NCBI GenBank assembly: GCA_049999725.1
Contig: JBNGIS010035693.1
Location: 1-23,895 of the forward strand
DNA: 23,895 nt
Direction of reading: 5' to 3'
DNA from: Haplomitrium mnioides
Taxonomy: Eukaryota; Marchantiophyta; Haplomitriopsida; Calobryales
Shown here: piece by piece, positions 1 through 8,996 of the stretch
Layout of the letters: the number at the start of each line of letters is the position of its first letter
Numbering within the stretch: the first letter of the stretch is position 1
Notes under the pieces: generated by a model
What the model saw: the letters and a program-made list of their open reading frames with translations, nothing else
The model's database searches: none
What the model was told of the DNA's origin: nothing
Position numbers and translations under genes: made by a program

Positions 1-327
1 TCTATGCACACATGCAAGTCCTTCTTCAATTTTGATTTTAAGAGTGTATGTTTTGAAGATATACATACTGAAGTCCATGAACGTTTGGTCATTCTTGTTT
101 GATTTCCATCATTTAAATGAAGAGCAAGAAATTAACAACATATGTTTGAAATATACAAAATTTATAAGCAACGCATTAAGTCAAACAAAGATACCTATAC
201 ATACATGAACTTTATTATTATATATTTAGATGAGTGTTTGATCATAGAAATATTGTTTTGAAGCTTTAAAATACATAACTTTGATGCTTTAATATGTTAA
301 GTATATTTAATATCTAGCAATGTTCAT
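1..327. other. AT-rich flank, nothing recognised
   Basis: AT-rich sequence with no open frame of note, no RNA-gene signature and no match to the LTR copies further along. The resemblance to the LTR at 15586-15960 begins abruptly at about 328. The first ~130 bases of that LTR have no counterpart here, so this is either unrelated flank or the site of a deletion. Confidence 0.5.
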
Positions 328-594
328 TGTCACACCATTCCATGTAGTTTTCTATTTTTTTACATTTTGAGTTTTTTTTGTCTTTTTGTGCCTTAGTATA
401 TAAGGCCATGTACTCTAATCAAAAGGTTATCTTTCGATGTCTCGCACTTGTGAACCAAGAGGAGCTTGTGAACTGAGGTATTGCAGTTCTTAGAGAAGCG
501 TGGATTCCTTGTAAGCAAAGGTACATTGGTTCTGATATCAGAAGATCAACACACTTTGGAATTTCTTCGAGAAGTTATCACTCAAAGAAAAGCA
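328..594 (+). repeat. 5' LTR of the outer element, 5'-truncated
   Basis: It aligns base for base, with short indels, to 15714-15960. Shared landmarks are the TATA box, the stretch following it, a TCTGATATC(A/G)GA block and the run AAAGAAAAGCA at the end. It lacks the first ~130 bases of the downstream LTR, including the TG terminus. The palindrome TCTGATATCAGA (about 532-543) resembles the TGGTATCAGA primer-binding site complementary to initiator tRNA-Met. If it is that site, the true LTR ends near 523 and the last ~70 bases are leader. Confidence 0.7.
397..403 (+). promoter_or_regulatory. TATA box of outer-element LTR
   Basis: TATATAA, followed by GGCCATGTACTC. The motif and its surroundings are conserved in the downstream LTR copy at 15782-15788. 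This position fits a U3 promoter, with transcription expected about 30 bases further on. Confidence 0.6.
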
Positions 595-2866
595 CATCAA
601 AAGATTTGTGAGATTTCTATCATCCATGGTATCTTGGATTGTAATTGAGAAATCTGATCAAGAAATTTGATATTATGTGTGGTTTATCGGAGTGCTGAAA
701 GATTTGTGGAAAAGATTCTGCTGCGATTGCTAGTTCTTGCTGAAAGATTTGTGGAAGAGATTCTGCTGGCGATTGCTAGTTGTTGCTGAAGATTTGTGAA
801 GAGTTGTTTTTTGGTGCAAAAATCTGCTCATTGGGAGATTTTTGTATTGTTTGAGTGATTTCTATGGAGATTTTTGTCAAAGTCAGGTTGCAAAAAATCG
901 CAGAGCTCAGAAATCATAGAAGGGTATTGGTTCAGAATTTGAAGAAAACAAAGTTGGTGGAAGGCTAAGGCTATAGAGGTGGACATTTGCAGATTCGCAT
1001 ACAGCCTTTGCTGCATAGTTCTTGTCGAGCAGTTTTCGTTGAAGAAAGAAAATGGTGTTACAAAAATCTGTAAGAAAGAAATCTGCTTTGAGGGTAGTTC
1101 TTCATCAACATCAATAGTGCAAGGCCTACTAGGCATTTGTTGAGGAAAGGCAATCCAAGGAATGCTTGGATTTTGTTTTTAGAGATTTGTGAGCCATCTC
1201 ACTGCTCGAAAAACGCAGAAAATGAACTTGAAATTCTCCGAAAGAGAAATCGTTGAGCAGCAATTCGTTGAAGTGCAAAAACATGAAGCAGAATTGCAAG
1301 GTTTGCAGTCGACTTGTCAAAGAGGCCAGATTTGTGCATCAAGGTGTAAAGTTTTTGATTTTTTTTGGTTTGGTTTCTTTTGCGCATCGTCGAATAGAGG
1401 TGTCAGCATCAAGCAGAAGCAACCATTGATGTAGATGGTGCTATGATTGTTCGTCCAAGTAAGCAACAAGTGAGAGGTGAGCTACTCAGATTTAGTCGAC
1501 CTGTTGAGAAGATGCCAAATCACAGATGGAGGAGTCTTTGTTTTGAGGGATTTTGTTGCTCGAACTTCAAGACACAACGAAATCGCGAGGCATTTGTGTT
1601 AGGGATTTCATTGAGAAAAGAAGCAAAATCGTGAAGCACTTTCATTTGAGCAGCGGACGTGTGCAGATTTTCGTCGAGCTGATTCGTTTTAGGGATTTTT
1701 AGGCTCTCTTGAATGTCCAGGGTTTGTCGATTGGAGAGGTGATTTCATTCTGTATTTTTGTCAAGAGGCCTACTAGGGATTGCTTGGGCAAGAAGTAGTC
1801 AAAGAGGAGCAACCAAAAATAGTGGAGCATCTCTCTTCAAATCTCAGCTCCCTAGTGATGGAAATCTGCTCTCTTCAAAGTCGTCGTTGGTGAAGATGAG
1901 CAATCAAGGGGTGATTTATCCAACGTGAGAGGATTTAGTTGACTTCTTGGGCAAAGGATTTACATGAGCAAGGAGGTTTTGGTTGGTATTCAGATTATGA
2001 AGAAAAGTGTGAATTTCTGTTTGTCGTAATTGCAAGTGGAGGTGGCCGTTGTGTGTTGGTGTTGCGGTTTTCAGCTTGAAAAGGCCAGAGGAGAGTCAAT
2101 CAATCTGTAAGCAAAAGATTTGTGGGAGTAAAGATTGGGCGATCAATTTTGAGAGATCGGTGTTGAGATTTCATTATTATCATGGCTGGTTCTTCTGGCT
2201 TTGGAGGGTATGGTCAACGACACTGGTCGCAAGTTCAAACTGAAAGCTTTGAAACTGAGCTTCTTCCAATCCTTTGAATCGCACAGTCTGGGTGCTTTTC
2301 CTTGTTTTGTGGCTTTGTGAGTGAGAGGAATTTGTTGTTACAAGGTAGGTTTTGAAAGTTCCCTACAGGCACACTTTCGTCACCGCAAAGAAATCAAGGC
2401 CAGTGCTTGAGTGTTGTGAATCACATTTGGTTTCAAAATCTACTACTCAGAAATCGCAAAAACGAGCTGTGATTTGACACTGAGCTCAAGAAGCATCGGT
2501 TGCTACTCTTCCATCGATCGAGCAATAGCAGGGAAGACAACCATGCACCATGTGATTTTGTCAAGCTGCCAAAAACAGAGGATTCTGTAAAAGGGGTAAA
2601 CTTGCTCAGAATTTCTGAGCTGTATATCTTTCTTAAAGAGCATTCAAGATTTGGGGGTGTGTCGAGGCTCTAATTTCTTCTTCGAGGACAGTTTCTGTCA
2701 AAGAGCACAGAAGTCTTTGATTTTTAGGGATTTGCAAAAATGGCATATGAGGTTTGAGCAGATTTTGTATGCACGATCTGTTTGAGCAGAAGAACATTTT
2801 GTCGAGCTGCTGAGGGTGCAGATTTCTACATCAAGTACAGGTTTTGGTTCAGCAGTTTTCATCCAT
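595..2866 (+). other. Long non-coding leader of the outer element
   Basis: About 2.3 kb between the LTR and the chaperonin fragment with no convincing protein. Short words recur throughout in diverged form: GAGCAG, often preceded by TT or TC (about 1030, 1254, 1650, 2755, 2784), together with TCGAGCTG and GTGCAGATTT. This suggests the leader grew by repeated internal duplication. A small frame from the ATG at about 2181 runs 31 codons and is not recognised. Confidence 0.4.
694..806 (+). repeat. 45-46 bp tandem repeat, about 2.4 copies
   Basis: Units begin at about 694, 739 and 785, each starting GCTGAAAGATTTGTGGAA or a close variant. The last unit is partial and slightly diverged. Located in the outer-element leader. 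Confidence 0.75.
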
Positions 2867-3273
2867 AGGGAGGCGCTAGCCACTCAAGTTGTGAACAAGC
2901 TGTGTGGTGTATTGCAAGTTGCAGCTATTAAGGCTCCTGGGTTTGGAGAAAGGAGAAAGGCTCTTTTGCAAGATATTGCAATTCTTACTGGGGCAGAGTT
3001 TTTTTGGCCAATGATTTGGGTTTGAAAACAGAAACTGCATCTATTGAGCAATTGGGAGTAGCCAGGAAAGTGACTATCCACAACAATTCTAGCACCAACA
3101 TTGCTGATGTTGCATCAAAGGATGAAATTCAAGCTTGAATTGCCCAGATAAAGAAAGAGTTGGCAGAAACAAACTTTGTTTATGATACAAAAAAATTGTC
3201 TGAGCAGATTGCAAAGTTGTCAGGAGGTGTGGCTGTTATCAAGGTTGGAGCAGCCACACAGACAGAATTGGAG
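2867..3273 (+). pseudogene. Chaperonin-60 (plastid alpha-like) gene fragment captured in the retroelement leader
   Basis: About 135 codons of a GroEL/Cpn60 protein. Landmarks in order are [39 protein letters not shown], a block ending ARKVTIH, ASKDEIQA and [20 protein letters not shown]. By comparison with GroEL this covers the end of the apical domain and part of the intermediate domain. It starts and stops abruptly, and the expected next segment is missing after 3273. There are two lesions: a frameshift in the seven-T run at 2999-3005, and TGA at 3136-3138 where the family has arginine (CGA to TGA fits). No intron is apparent, so a processed-mRNA origin is plausible. Family identity is clear; the alpha-type plastid subunit is my best guess from the ASKDEIQA block. 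The intact protein helps fold plastid proteins such as Rubisco subunits; this fragment cannot. Confidence 0.85.
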
Positions 3274-4335
3274 TCTCATGCTTTGTTTGGTAATTGCTGC
3301 ATCAAAAGACATAAGACTCCCAGAGGATCTTTGCTTGAGGCAGCCCATCTAATCAGCCTTGTTGGGCCATTTGGCATACAGGATTCAGTGATCAAATTGC
3401 CGAAGAAGGAAGAACAGCTTACAAGCATTTGCTGCACAGGACAAGTAAACGCCTGCAGGACTTCATTGAGCATCAAGTTGAGTTCACATCAGATCTTTGA
3501 GCAGCAAATTGCTGCCGCAAAAGGTTGCAGTACATGACAATGTTTCAAGGACTTCAATTTTCCCCTTTGCTGCTCTGTTTTCAATCGAGCAGTAGTTTCT
3601 TTATGCAACAATTGGTCGTTCATCGAGCAGAGGCCCTTGGAAAGTGTCCTATGTTGAAGAACAGAGATCTGGCAAGAAGAGGGCAGGTGTGAAGTCCAGA
3701 ACCTAAGTCAGCCAGCGTTGTTTGAGCTGCAGTAAATGGAGTAGCCAGTCTTGATACACAGTTGTTGCTGAAATTCTGAAAGAACTAAGTTGCAGAGAAT
3801 ATTGCAGAAGGGAGTGTGTTGTTTTGGGGGTGACAGGACAGCCTTGGGCTGACTTGAAAGAGGGCAGGTGGTGGTTCAGAAGAGACCCGTTGCCAGAAGT
3901 TTGTTTGCGACACATAGCAGGGGTAATTGAACACTGATCAAATTAAAAAACAGAATTTTCAGAAAAATAAATTATTATTATTATAATAATAATTTCCTGA
4001 ATTCAAAGAGGCTGAACCAGACCCTTATTTGATTTGTCAAATTTTCTCATAGATTGAGAAGAAAACCAATCAATTAGGATTGGCAAGCAAGGTGTACCTT
4101 GTCTAGAGGAGAAGTAAAGGTTACTTGTGTTGATTTGCGCATTTTAACCGACTTGTTGGCAAGTGGCTGAGTGGTAATAGCGCATTATGTAAGTTGTAAG
4201 TGAGTTCAGTTGAGTAGAGGTCAACACGGAGCGAGAGGGTGGAAGGTTGCGATACGGCATCACTCGTAGTAGTATCCGATTTTGACCTGCAGTAGGAGCG
4301 ACTCAACAACTGGTAAGTGATCATACATCAAACAA
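3274..4335 (+). other. Second half of leader, unrecognised
   Basis: A continuation of the chaperonin frame stays open to 3537 but no longer resembles chaperonin, and I recognise nothing in it. GAGCAG words continue at about 3498, 3588 and 3632. An AT-only inverted repeat lies at 3970-3994. At 4164-4175, TGGCTGAGTGGT resembles a pol III box A, and GGTTGCGATAC at 4245-4255 is a poor box B. Confidence 0.35.
3970..3994. repeat. AT-only perfect inverted repeat
   Basis: Two 12-base arms built of ATT/AAT triplets, separated by one T, make a perfect palindrome. Most likely it is a self-complementary microsatellite expansion. No function can be assigned. Confidence 0.7.
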
Positions 4336-4339
4336 AGAG

Positions 4340-5190
4340 GAGGAGGTTCTTTCTATCACTCAAATACATTCCCCTTTGTCTTGGGATATGGATGAGATGT
4401 GTGGGGCCACAAAATGGTCGAGGAGGTTTTCTAGTGTAGTAGGTACCATTGATTTGGATGATTTCATCCAAGAGCTTGACACTTGGTGTGATCTGTCAAC
4501 CTTATGGAATTTCGTTCTTTTTACACGTTTCATGGCATGGAAAAGTTTGTTTAAGCGCTTGGAAAAGCCACCCTTGGATGATTACCATGAATTTAGGCGG
4601 GCTCATTTGATTGAGATTGAGGAGTAGAGACAGTATTGGTCACCCAACTATGTCTCTATCATATATGGTGGAAGGGCCAGTGTCCATTTCTCTACGACTC
4701 ATACAACATCCTCTAGAAGCACTAGCCACAGTATTGGTGCTTCAAGGGCAAGAGGAGTTTTCAGTACACCTGTTCCAGTAAGTGCAGCAAAGAGTGGAGG
4801 GGTTCCATTGTTTAACCTTGTGGTTGAGTTTTTTAGCTTCTCAGGCAAAATTACCATGGTGTGAGGATGGACAAGCTCAAGAGTCTTTAGGAGTTCCAAC
4901 GCAAGACTAGAGAGAGCTTGAGGGAAGCTTACACAAGGATGAAAAGGCTCATCAATGTCACAAAATGAGTGATAGAGGCTCATGTTGTTCAATTTTGGTA
5001 TTCTATCTTTGATAGGGATTTGAGGAGAGTGAGAGATGCCACCCTTCTCAGTGATTCTGATCCCTTTCTTACCATTGTGTTTACACTGTCAGAGTGTATT
5101 GAGCTCAACTTGGAGAATGAAAGAGTAGTCACTGCAAGTTCTGAGAAGGAAGCGCTGAAATTTGCTTCTCTAGCCACATCTACATCATAG
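4340..5190 (+). pseudogene. gag: Outer-element gag (capsid region), broken
   Basis: Two gag-like blocks can be read. The first (about 4376-4680) contains a hydrophobic stretch around LWNFVLFTRF followed by FKRLEKPPLDDYHEFRRAHL, matching the pattern of the retrotransposon gag domain. The second (about 4875-5190) contains TRESLREAYTRMKRLINVTK and then RDLRRVRDATLLSDSDP and LSECIELNLENERVV, as in the carboxy half of Ty3-type gag proteins. Stops at about 4625, 4858, 4889 and 4966 and at least one frameshift break it. Gag would form the cytoplasmic virus-like particle that packages element RNA. The exact start is not determined. Confidence 0.65.
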
Positions 5191-6180
5191 TCTGCACTAT
5201 GGAAGGGCCAGAAGGCTGGAGGACAGCTGTCTTCGCCATCTTATACATGTTAGCAGTCATGTTGTTGGATATGTAGTAGAGATCATTTGTAGAAGCTATG
5301 TCAAGAGGCAAAGAAGCCACGAGCAACTTGTTCCGGAGATGCAAGTGTATTTAGCCAGCAACAATGTGACCATTGTGGGGTCATAGGTTATAACAGCAGA
5401 TGTTTTTTTTCGCTTCACCCGGAGTTGGGACAAGGAGGAGCTTGCACAGGTGAGCAAAACATGCGAGGTGGTCGTGGCAGAAGAGCATCACTAGTTGGGA
5501 GAACTAGGGTGGGCGCTCCAACAGCTACTGTATTTCCTAAAGATGCTAAGATTGCAGAGTTGGAGCAACAGCTAGTTGCCATGACTACAACACATGAAAG
5601 GCCCAACTTTGGAGGTGAAGCCTCTACTTCATATGCAAATGATGGAGGTTTAGCTGGTATAGGATTTATATGTGAGACACCCCACGTTGATGCATTTCCA
5701 ACGGTGACTAAAGCAGTAGGCAAGGCTACTAAGCCTAGGAGAGCAGCGGGGGAGCTAGATCCTCAGAGGGGGGATGCTTATCGACAAGTAAAGCTTCCAC
5801 AGTCATTTGAGTTGACAGATTTGGTGAAGACTGCTTCCATACATTCGACTCAGGCTTCCAAGAAGATGGAGAGATCAACCGAAATGGAGGGGAATGTGTC
5901 TTTGGCTATGAAGATAGTCAGGTTAGTGATCCAAAAACCATTGTTTTCAATTAGGGATGTGTTGGCTGGAGGAGTCACACCAACTAAAGTGTTCAGGTTG
6001 GCAACCACATTATGTTGGGAGACTTAGGGTGCTACTTCCAGTATAGAGGTGATACTTGTGAGTAGAGCAACTGACACATGTGCCTCTTCGTCTGGAGGTG
6101 AGACATGGCATGCTGTTGCAACCCAGTTGATGGAGTTATCAGCCTGACCAATATTTGAGAGGGCAAGATTCAGACCCAGT
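5191..6180 (+). pseudogene. Outer-element nucleocapsid zinc knuckle and linker to protease
   Basis: A decayed CCHC-type knuckle reads CDHCGVIGYNSRC at 5365-5403. The two first cysteines and the last remain, but the histidine position is tyrosine and one spacing residue is missing. It is followed by LHPEL, as in plant Ty3-like gag-pol proteins. From 5425 to 6027 a 200-codon frame stays open. It is Arg/Gly-rich at the start (RGGRGRRASL), contains a short coiled-coil-like AKIAELEQQLVAM, and is otherwise low in recognisable motifs. It lies where the linker between nucleocapsid and protease is expected. About 150 further bases with stops separate it from the protease frame. Confidence 0.5.
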
Positions 6181-6840
6181 GTGGTGTTCATCGACAATCA
6201 GAGTGGTATCTTCCGGCTTGTTGGTCCTTCAAATGTGGTGTACATGTCAGCTAGAGTATTATTGGATACAGGTGCTCATTCGTTGATGTTAAGCAAGTCA
6301 GTTGTCCAAGGGTTGGGATTGAGGCTCGGAGATGTGGAGATTTGCCTTTTCCTAATCCAAACTTCATTGGGAGGATCTTCACCCACACAGCACATCAAAT
6401 GTGAAGAGATCAAGCTTAGAGTGCAAGTTGATCATCCCACAGATAACTCATATATGAGCCCTCAGGCCATAATTACCAAGGCAGAGTCTTATGATGTTTT
6501 GGTAGGGCGTACGATATTATATCCTATCGGGTCCACTATTGATTTTTGGGAAGAGGAAGTGTCCTTTCAGTATGGATGGCGATCTGGAGAGCCACGATTG
6601 AGCAGGTTGTTTGTCACATTCAATGGACCAGTTGGAGGTCCACTATCTCAAACTATGGCGTTATCAGCATTTTTTGGAATTATCATCGACTACTCGGACT
6701 TGTTGAAGGGGAATGCACATGTAGCAAACATCCCGTCTGTTAAAGAGGCACATTCAGAGGTTGCGATGCCAACATCATCGTCGTCAGGTGAGGTGATTCA
6801 TATGAATGGAAGTAAAGAGAGTGGAAGCAATTTCAACACT
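6181..6840 (+). pseudogene. Retroviral-type aspartic protease of the outer element
   Basis: An open frame of about 220 codons before the next domain. The active-site motif LLDTGAHSLMLSKSVVQGLG lies near residues 28-47 and keeps the catalytic DTG triad. YDVLVGRTILYPIG follows about 70 residues later and corresponds to the second conserved region of pepsin-like retroelement proteases. Then comes IDFWEEEVSFQYGWRSG, which I associate with Ty3-like elements of non-flowering plants. The enzyme would dimerise and cut the element polyprotein. Here it is uncoupled by frameshifts from gag upstream and from the methyltransferase-like domain downstream (a shift around 6840-6864). This is the best preserved part of the outer element. 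Confidence 0.75.
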
Positions 6841-6863
6841 AGATACTATGTTGCTTTCTTATT

Positions 6864-7202
6864 GATGGTGTTTGTTTGTTGGAGTTATTTGGAGGCATCA
6901 ATACAGGGTTAGCTGTTGTGCTCCAAGCAATGATTCCAGTTCAGCAATATTTGTATGTAGAGAAGGGTGAGATTGCCCGTAGAATCTTCTTGAGGTATGT
7001 AGTGTTGATGGTTGAGAAATTTCTACGATTGCTTTTAGTTAATGCAGTGCGATGCTATCTGCATGCATTGTCGGCTGATATTTTATTACTAAAGATGGAC
7101 CACTTAGCTGGAGTGGGGCTGATTGATTTATTGGTGAGTCACCTTGCATTTGATGTATTTTGGATAGAAAGCTCTGGTATTATTTGGGATGCAACCTTGT
7201 AG
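6864..7202 (+). pseudogene. Cytosine-C5 DNA methyltransferase-like domain in the outer retrotransposon (truncated)
   Basis: In one frame the translation shows LLELFGGINTGLAVVLQA (motif I, the SAM-binding glycine loop). About 10 residues later comes YLYVEKGEIARRI (motif II, with the acidic residue that binds the SAM ribose). IDLLV follows near codon 90 (the start of motif IV) and SSGIIWDATL about 15 codons after it, like the RSGLFW-type segment after motif IV. The catalytic Pro-Cys-Gln is not in frame. CCTTGC (Pro-Cys) lies at 7142-7147 in another frame, so a small indel has probably destroyed motif IV. The domain ends at TAG 7200-7202, near a TG/GA microsatellite; motifs VI-X are not found. 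An intact enzyme would methylate cytosine in DNA. Capture of such enzymes by retrotransposons has been reported in algae and dinoflagellates. I am fairly sure of the family, not of the subfamily. Confidence 0.65.
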
Positions 7203-7225
7203 AAGTTGGTGGAACCCAATGCTCA

Positions 7226-7236
7226 TGTGTGTGTGT

Positions 7237-7275
<39 letters not shown>
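7226..7275 (+). repeat. TG/GA microsatellite at an internal deletion junction
   Basis: (TG)6 at 7226-7237 followed by an almost pure GA run to 7275, broken by one GTG. It separates the methyltransferase-like domain from the integrase tail. About 3 kb of RT, RNase H and integrase core would be expected between these in a complete element. Confidence 0.9.
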
Positions 7276-7276
<1 letters not shown>

Positions 7277-7382
7277 AATGGAGTTCTCCACTGGTATCAC
7301 TATTGTTGCATTTGTCGCTAAGATTGAGTGACTTCATATGCTCGGACAAGTTATGGATGTGTATGGTCTGTCTTAGATTGTG

Positions 7383-7730
7383 AGATTCCGGTAGAAAGAG
7401 GCTCAGATTTTGCGAGTCTGGATTGCTATGAGGGACCCTGATTTACCCTCCTCTATTTGACATGATGTCACTATGGTTGTGGATCAAGATGATCTACATA
7501 TTTGAGTGCAAGTTTGTTCAAAGAGAGCCCGGATGTTTGAGAGAGTCATGTTCATGGCGTTTGACAACCTTGCCATTGATTAATATCGTCATACTTTACG
7601 ATATGCTACCATGCGTGAAGGTGGATATGGCATTAGGAATCGGAGGTTTCATTTAGGTGGTTGTGTTTATTTGTAGGAGATAGCACCCACGACACTTGAT
7701 GTTACCATTGGGCATCGAATTCTGCATGTA
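7383..7730 (+). pseudogene. Carboxy-terminal part of outer-element integrase (left piece)
   Basis: One frame, phase 0 from about 7383, reads through to the nested insertion. Landmarks are EAQILRVWIAMRDPDLPSSI, then a long helical stretch RARMFERVMFMAFDNLAID, YRHTLRYATMREGGYGIRNRRF, a G-x-CVYL beta-strand and APTTLDVTIGHRILHV. This is the linker plus SH3-like tail found after the DDE core in Ty3 integrases. In-frame stops interrupt it (for example TAG at about 7392, TGA at about 7458 and 7503, TAA in AID-x-YRH, TAG in CVYL-x-EIAP). Several fit C-to-T or G-to-A change. The frame is cut by the nested element at 7731 and resumes in phase after 15131. The integrase core itself is absent. Confidence 0.7.
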
Positions 7731-8895
7731 CTGTAAAGCTAGAAGCTTCGCCGGTTTCTCCTCATATGACTTTGATGTTGAGTGCACATTGAATATGAGA
7801 GTTGGATAGAAGTGTGGCTACAATCATCAATACACAACAAATTCTACAAAGTCTACCAATCTTAAGTACTCAATACAAAATATACTGGAATTCTCTACTC
7901 TTTACTCCAAATGTTCTCACACAAAACACTCTTGCTCTCACCCTTCTAACTCTCAACAAACTCCTCACTCTATGAAAAACCACTCTTCAAATGCTTGCCC
8001 TCCAATGAGTCTTCAAAGTAACTCCTCCAAGAGTTCCTCCAAACGCTTCTCCAAAGGACTCTCACAACTCTCAACTCTCAAGCCGCAAATGAAAACAAGT
8101 CCTAACTCAAGCTCCTATCCTCTCTTCTCCTCCTCTTTATATACTAGTCTAGATAGTTAATTGGAGTAAAATTAAATATTCTATCACCTTAGATAAGGAA
8201 TCCATAGTGATTATCTCCCTGATTATTAAATCCTAAAAGTGCTCCTCAAGTATCTCCACCTTTTGTTTTCTTCTTCAAGAAGAAGCTTCTCGTTTGGAGC
8301 TTCTCTTGTCAAAGAATCTCATCAATTGATCCAATACTTTTCTATCTTTTCTTTGTCTCTACAAGCAATTCTTAAGATGATACTTCGAGACTCTCTCAAA
8401 GAATAAGTCAAAGAACAAATTGATTTTTCTCCTCTTTAGCGTATTCTAGAAGAATCTCTATAAAGTCTTTAATACTTATTCAATTTGCGTGTACTATATC
8501 TTATTGGAAATCTCGTCAAGCAAGTTTTTTGTCTATATAATAATATTTTTATTTCATAGCTCTGAAATACTCTCTGTTTTGACTTTTCTGCAAACCACTT
8601 TTGTATCTTTGACTGGTTATAATGTCCGATTTACAAAAGTTTTTTCACTTTTGTAAATTTTTACTAGTTATGTGAGTTATATTATATTTTTATATCAAAT
8701 ATCAGCTTCTAAAAACTTCTAATAGGAATAAAATTTACTCTGTACTCAAATCTACACATATTGAAGAAACTTGATCAAATCTAAGTTTCTTCTAATAACT
8801 TCTGATTCTTCTCCATACTGCATCACAATGTATCTATTCTATGAAAATGGTCTAATCACATTAAAATTCTCACAAAACCATCCCATACCTTCACA
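7731..8895 (-). repeat. 3' LTR of the nested Ty3 element
   Basis: On the plus strand it runs from TGTAAAGCTAGAAGCTTC to ACCTTCACA, so it has TG/CA termini. It is about 200 bases longer than its partner: roughly 8480-8690 has no counterpart in the right-hand LTR, because of a deletion there or an insertion here. A TATATAAAG box lies on the minus strand at 8135-8143. The Ser-rich open frame at 7972-8160 lies wholly within the LTR and is not a gene. Confidence 0.9.
8135..8143 (-). promoter_or_regulatory. TATA box in left LTR of nested element
   Basis: TATATAAAG on the minus strand, conserved at the same place in the right LTR (14571-14579). In the left copy it would read outward from the element. 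Confidence 0.5.
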
Positions 8896-8996
8896 TTTTA
8901 CCGACCTATAAGGTTCCACTCCGCCCTCGAAGTGAGTTCTTCTTTACAGACGTAAATTGGTTTCATCTTATCGTAGTTCACATAATCATAAAGCCT

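Noticed and set aside
2867-3273. Functional chaperonin gene
   Set aside because: Only a quarter of the protein is present, with a frameshift and a stop, and it is embedded in retroelement sequence.
5415-5723. 102-codon minus-strand frame opposite the outer-element linker
   Set aside because: It is the mirror of the plus-strand frame, which fits the order of retroelement domains; no motif of its own.
7189-7383. Open frame with alternating Glu-Arg repeats
   Set aside because: It is just translation of the GA microsatellite.
8896-8996. Chromodomain after integrase
   Set aside because: Too little sequence, and several stops, between integrase and LTR.
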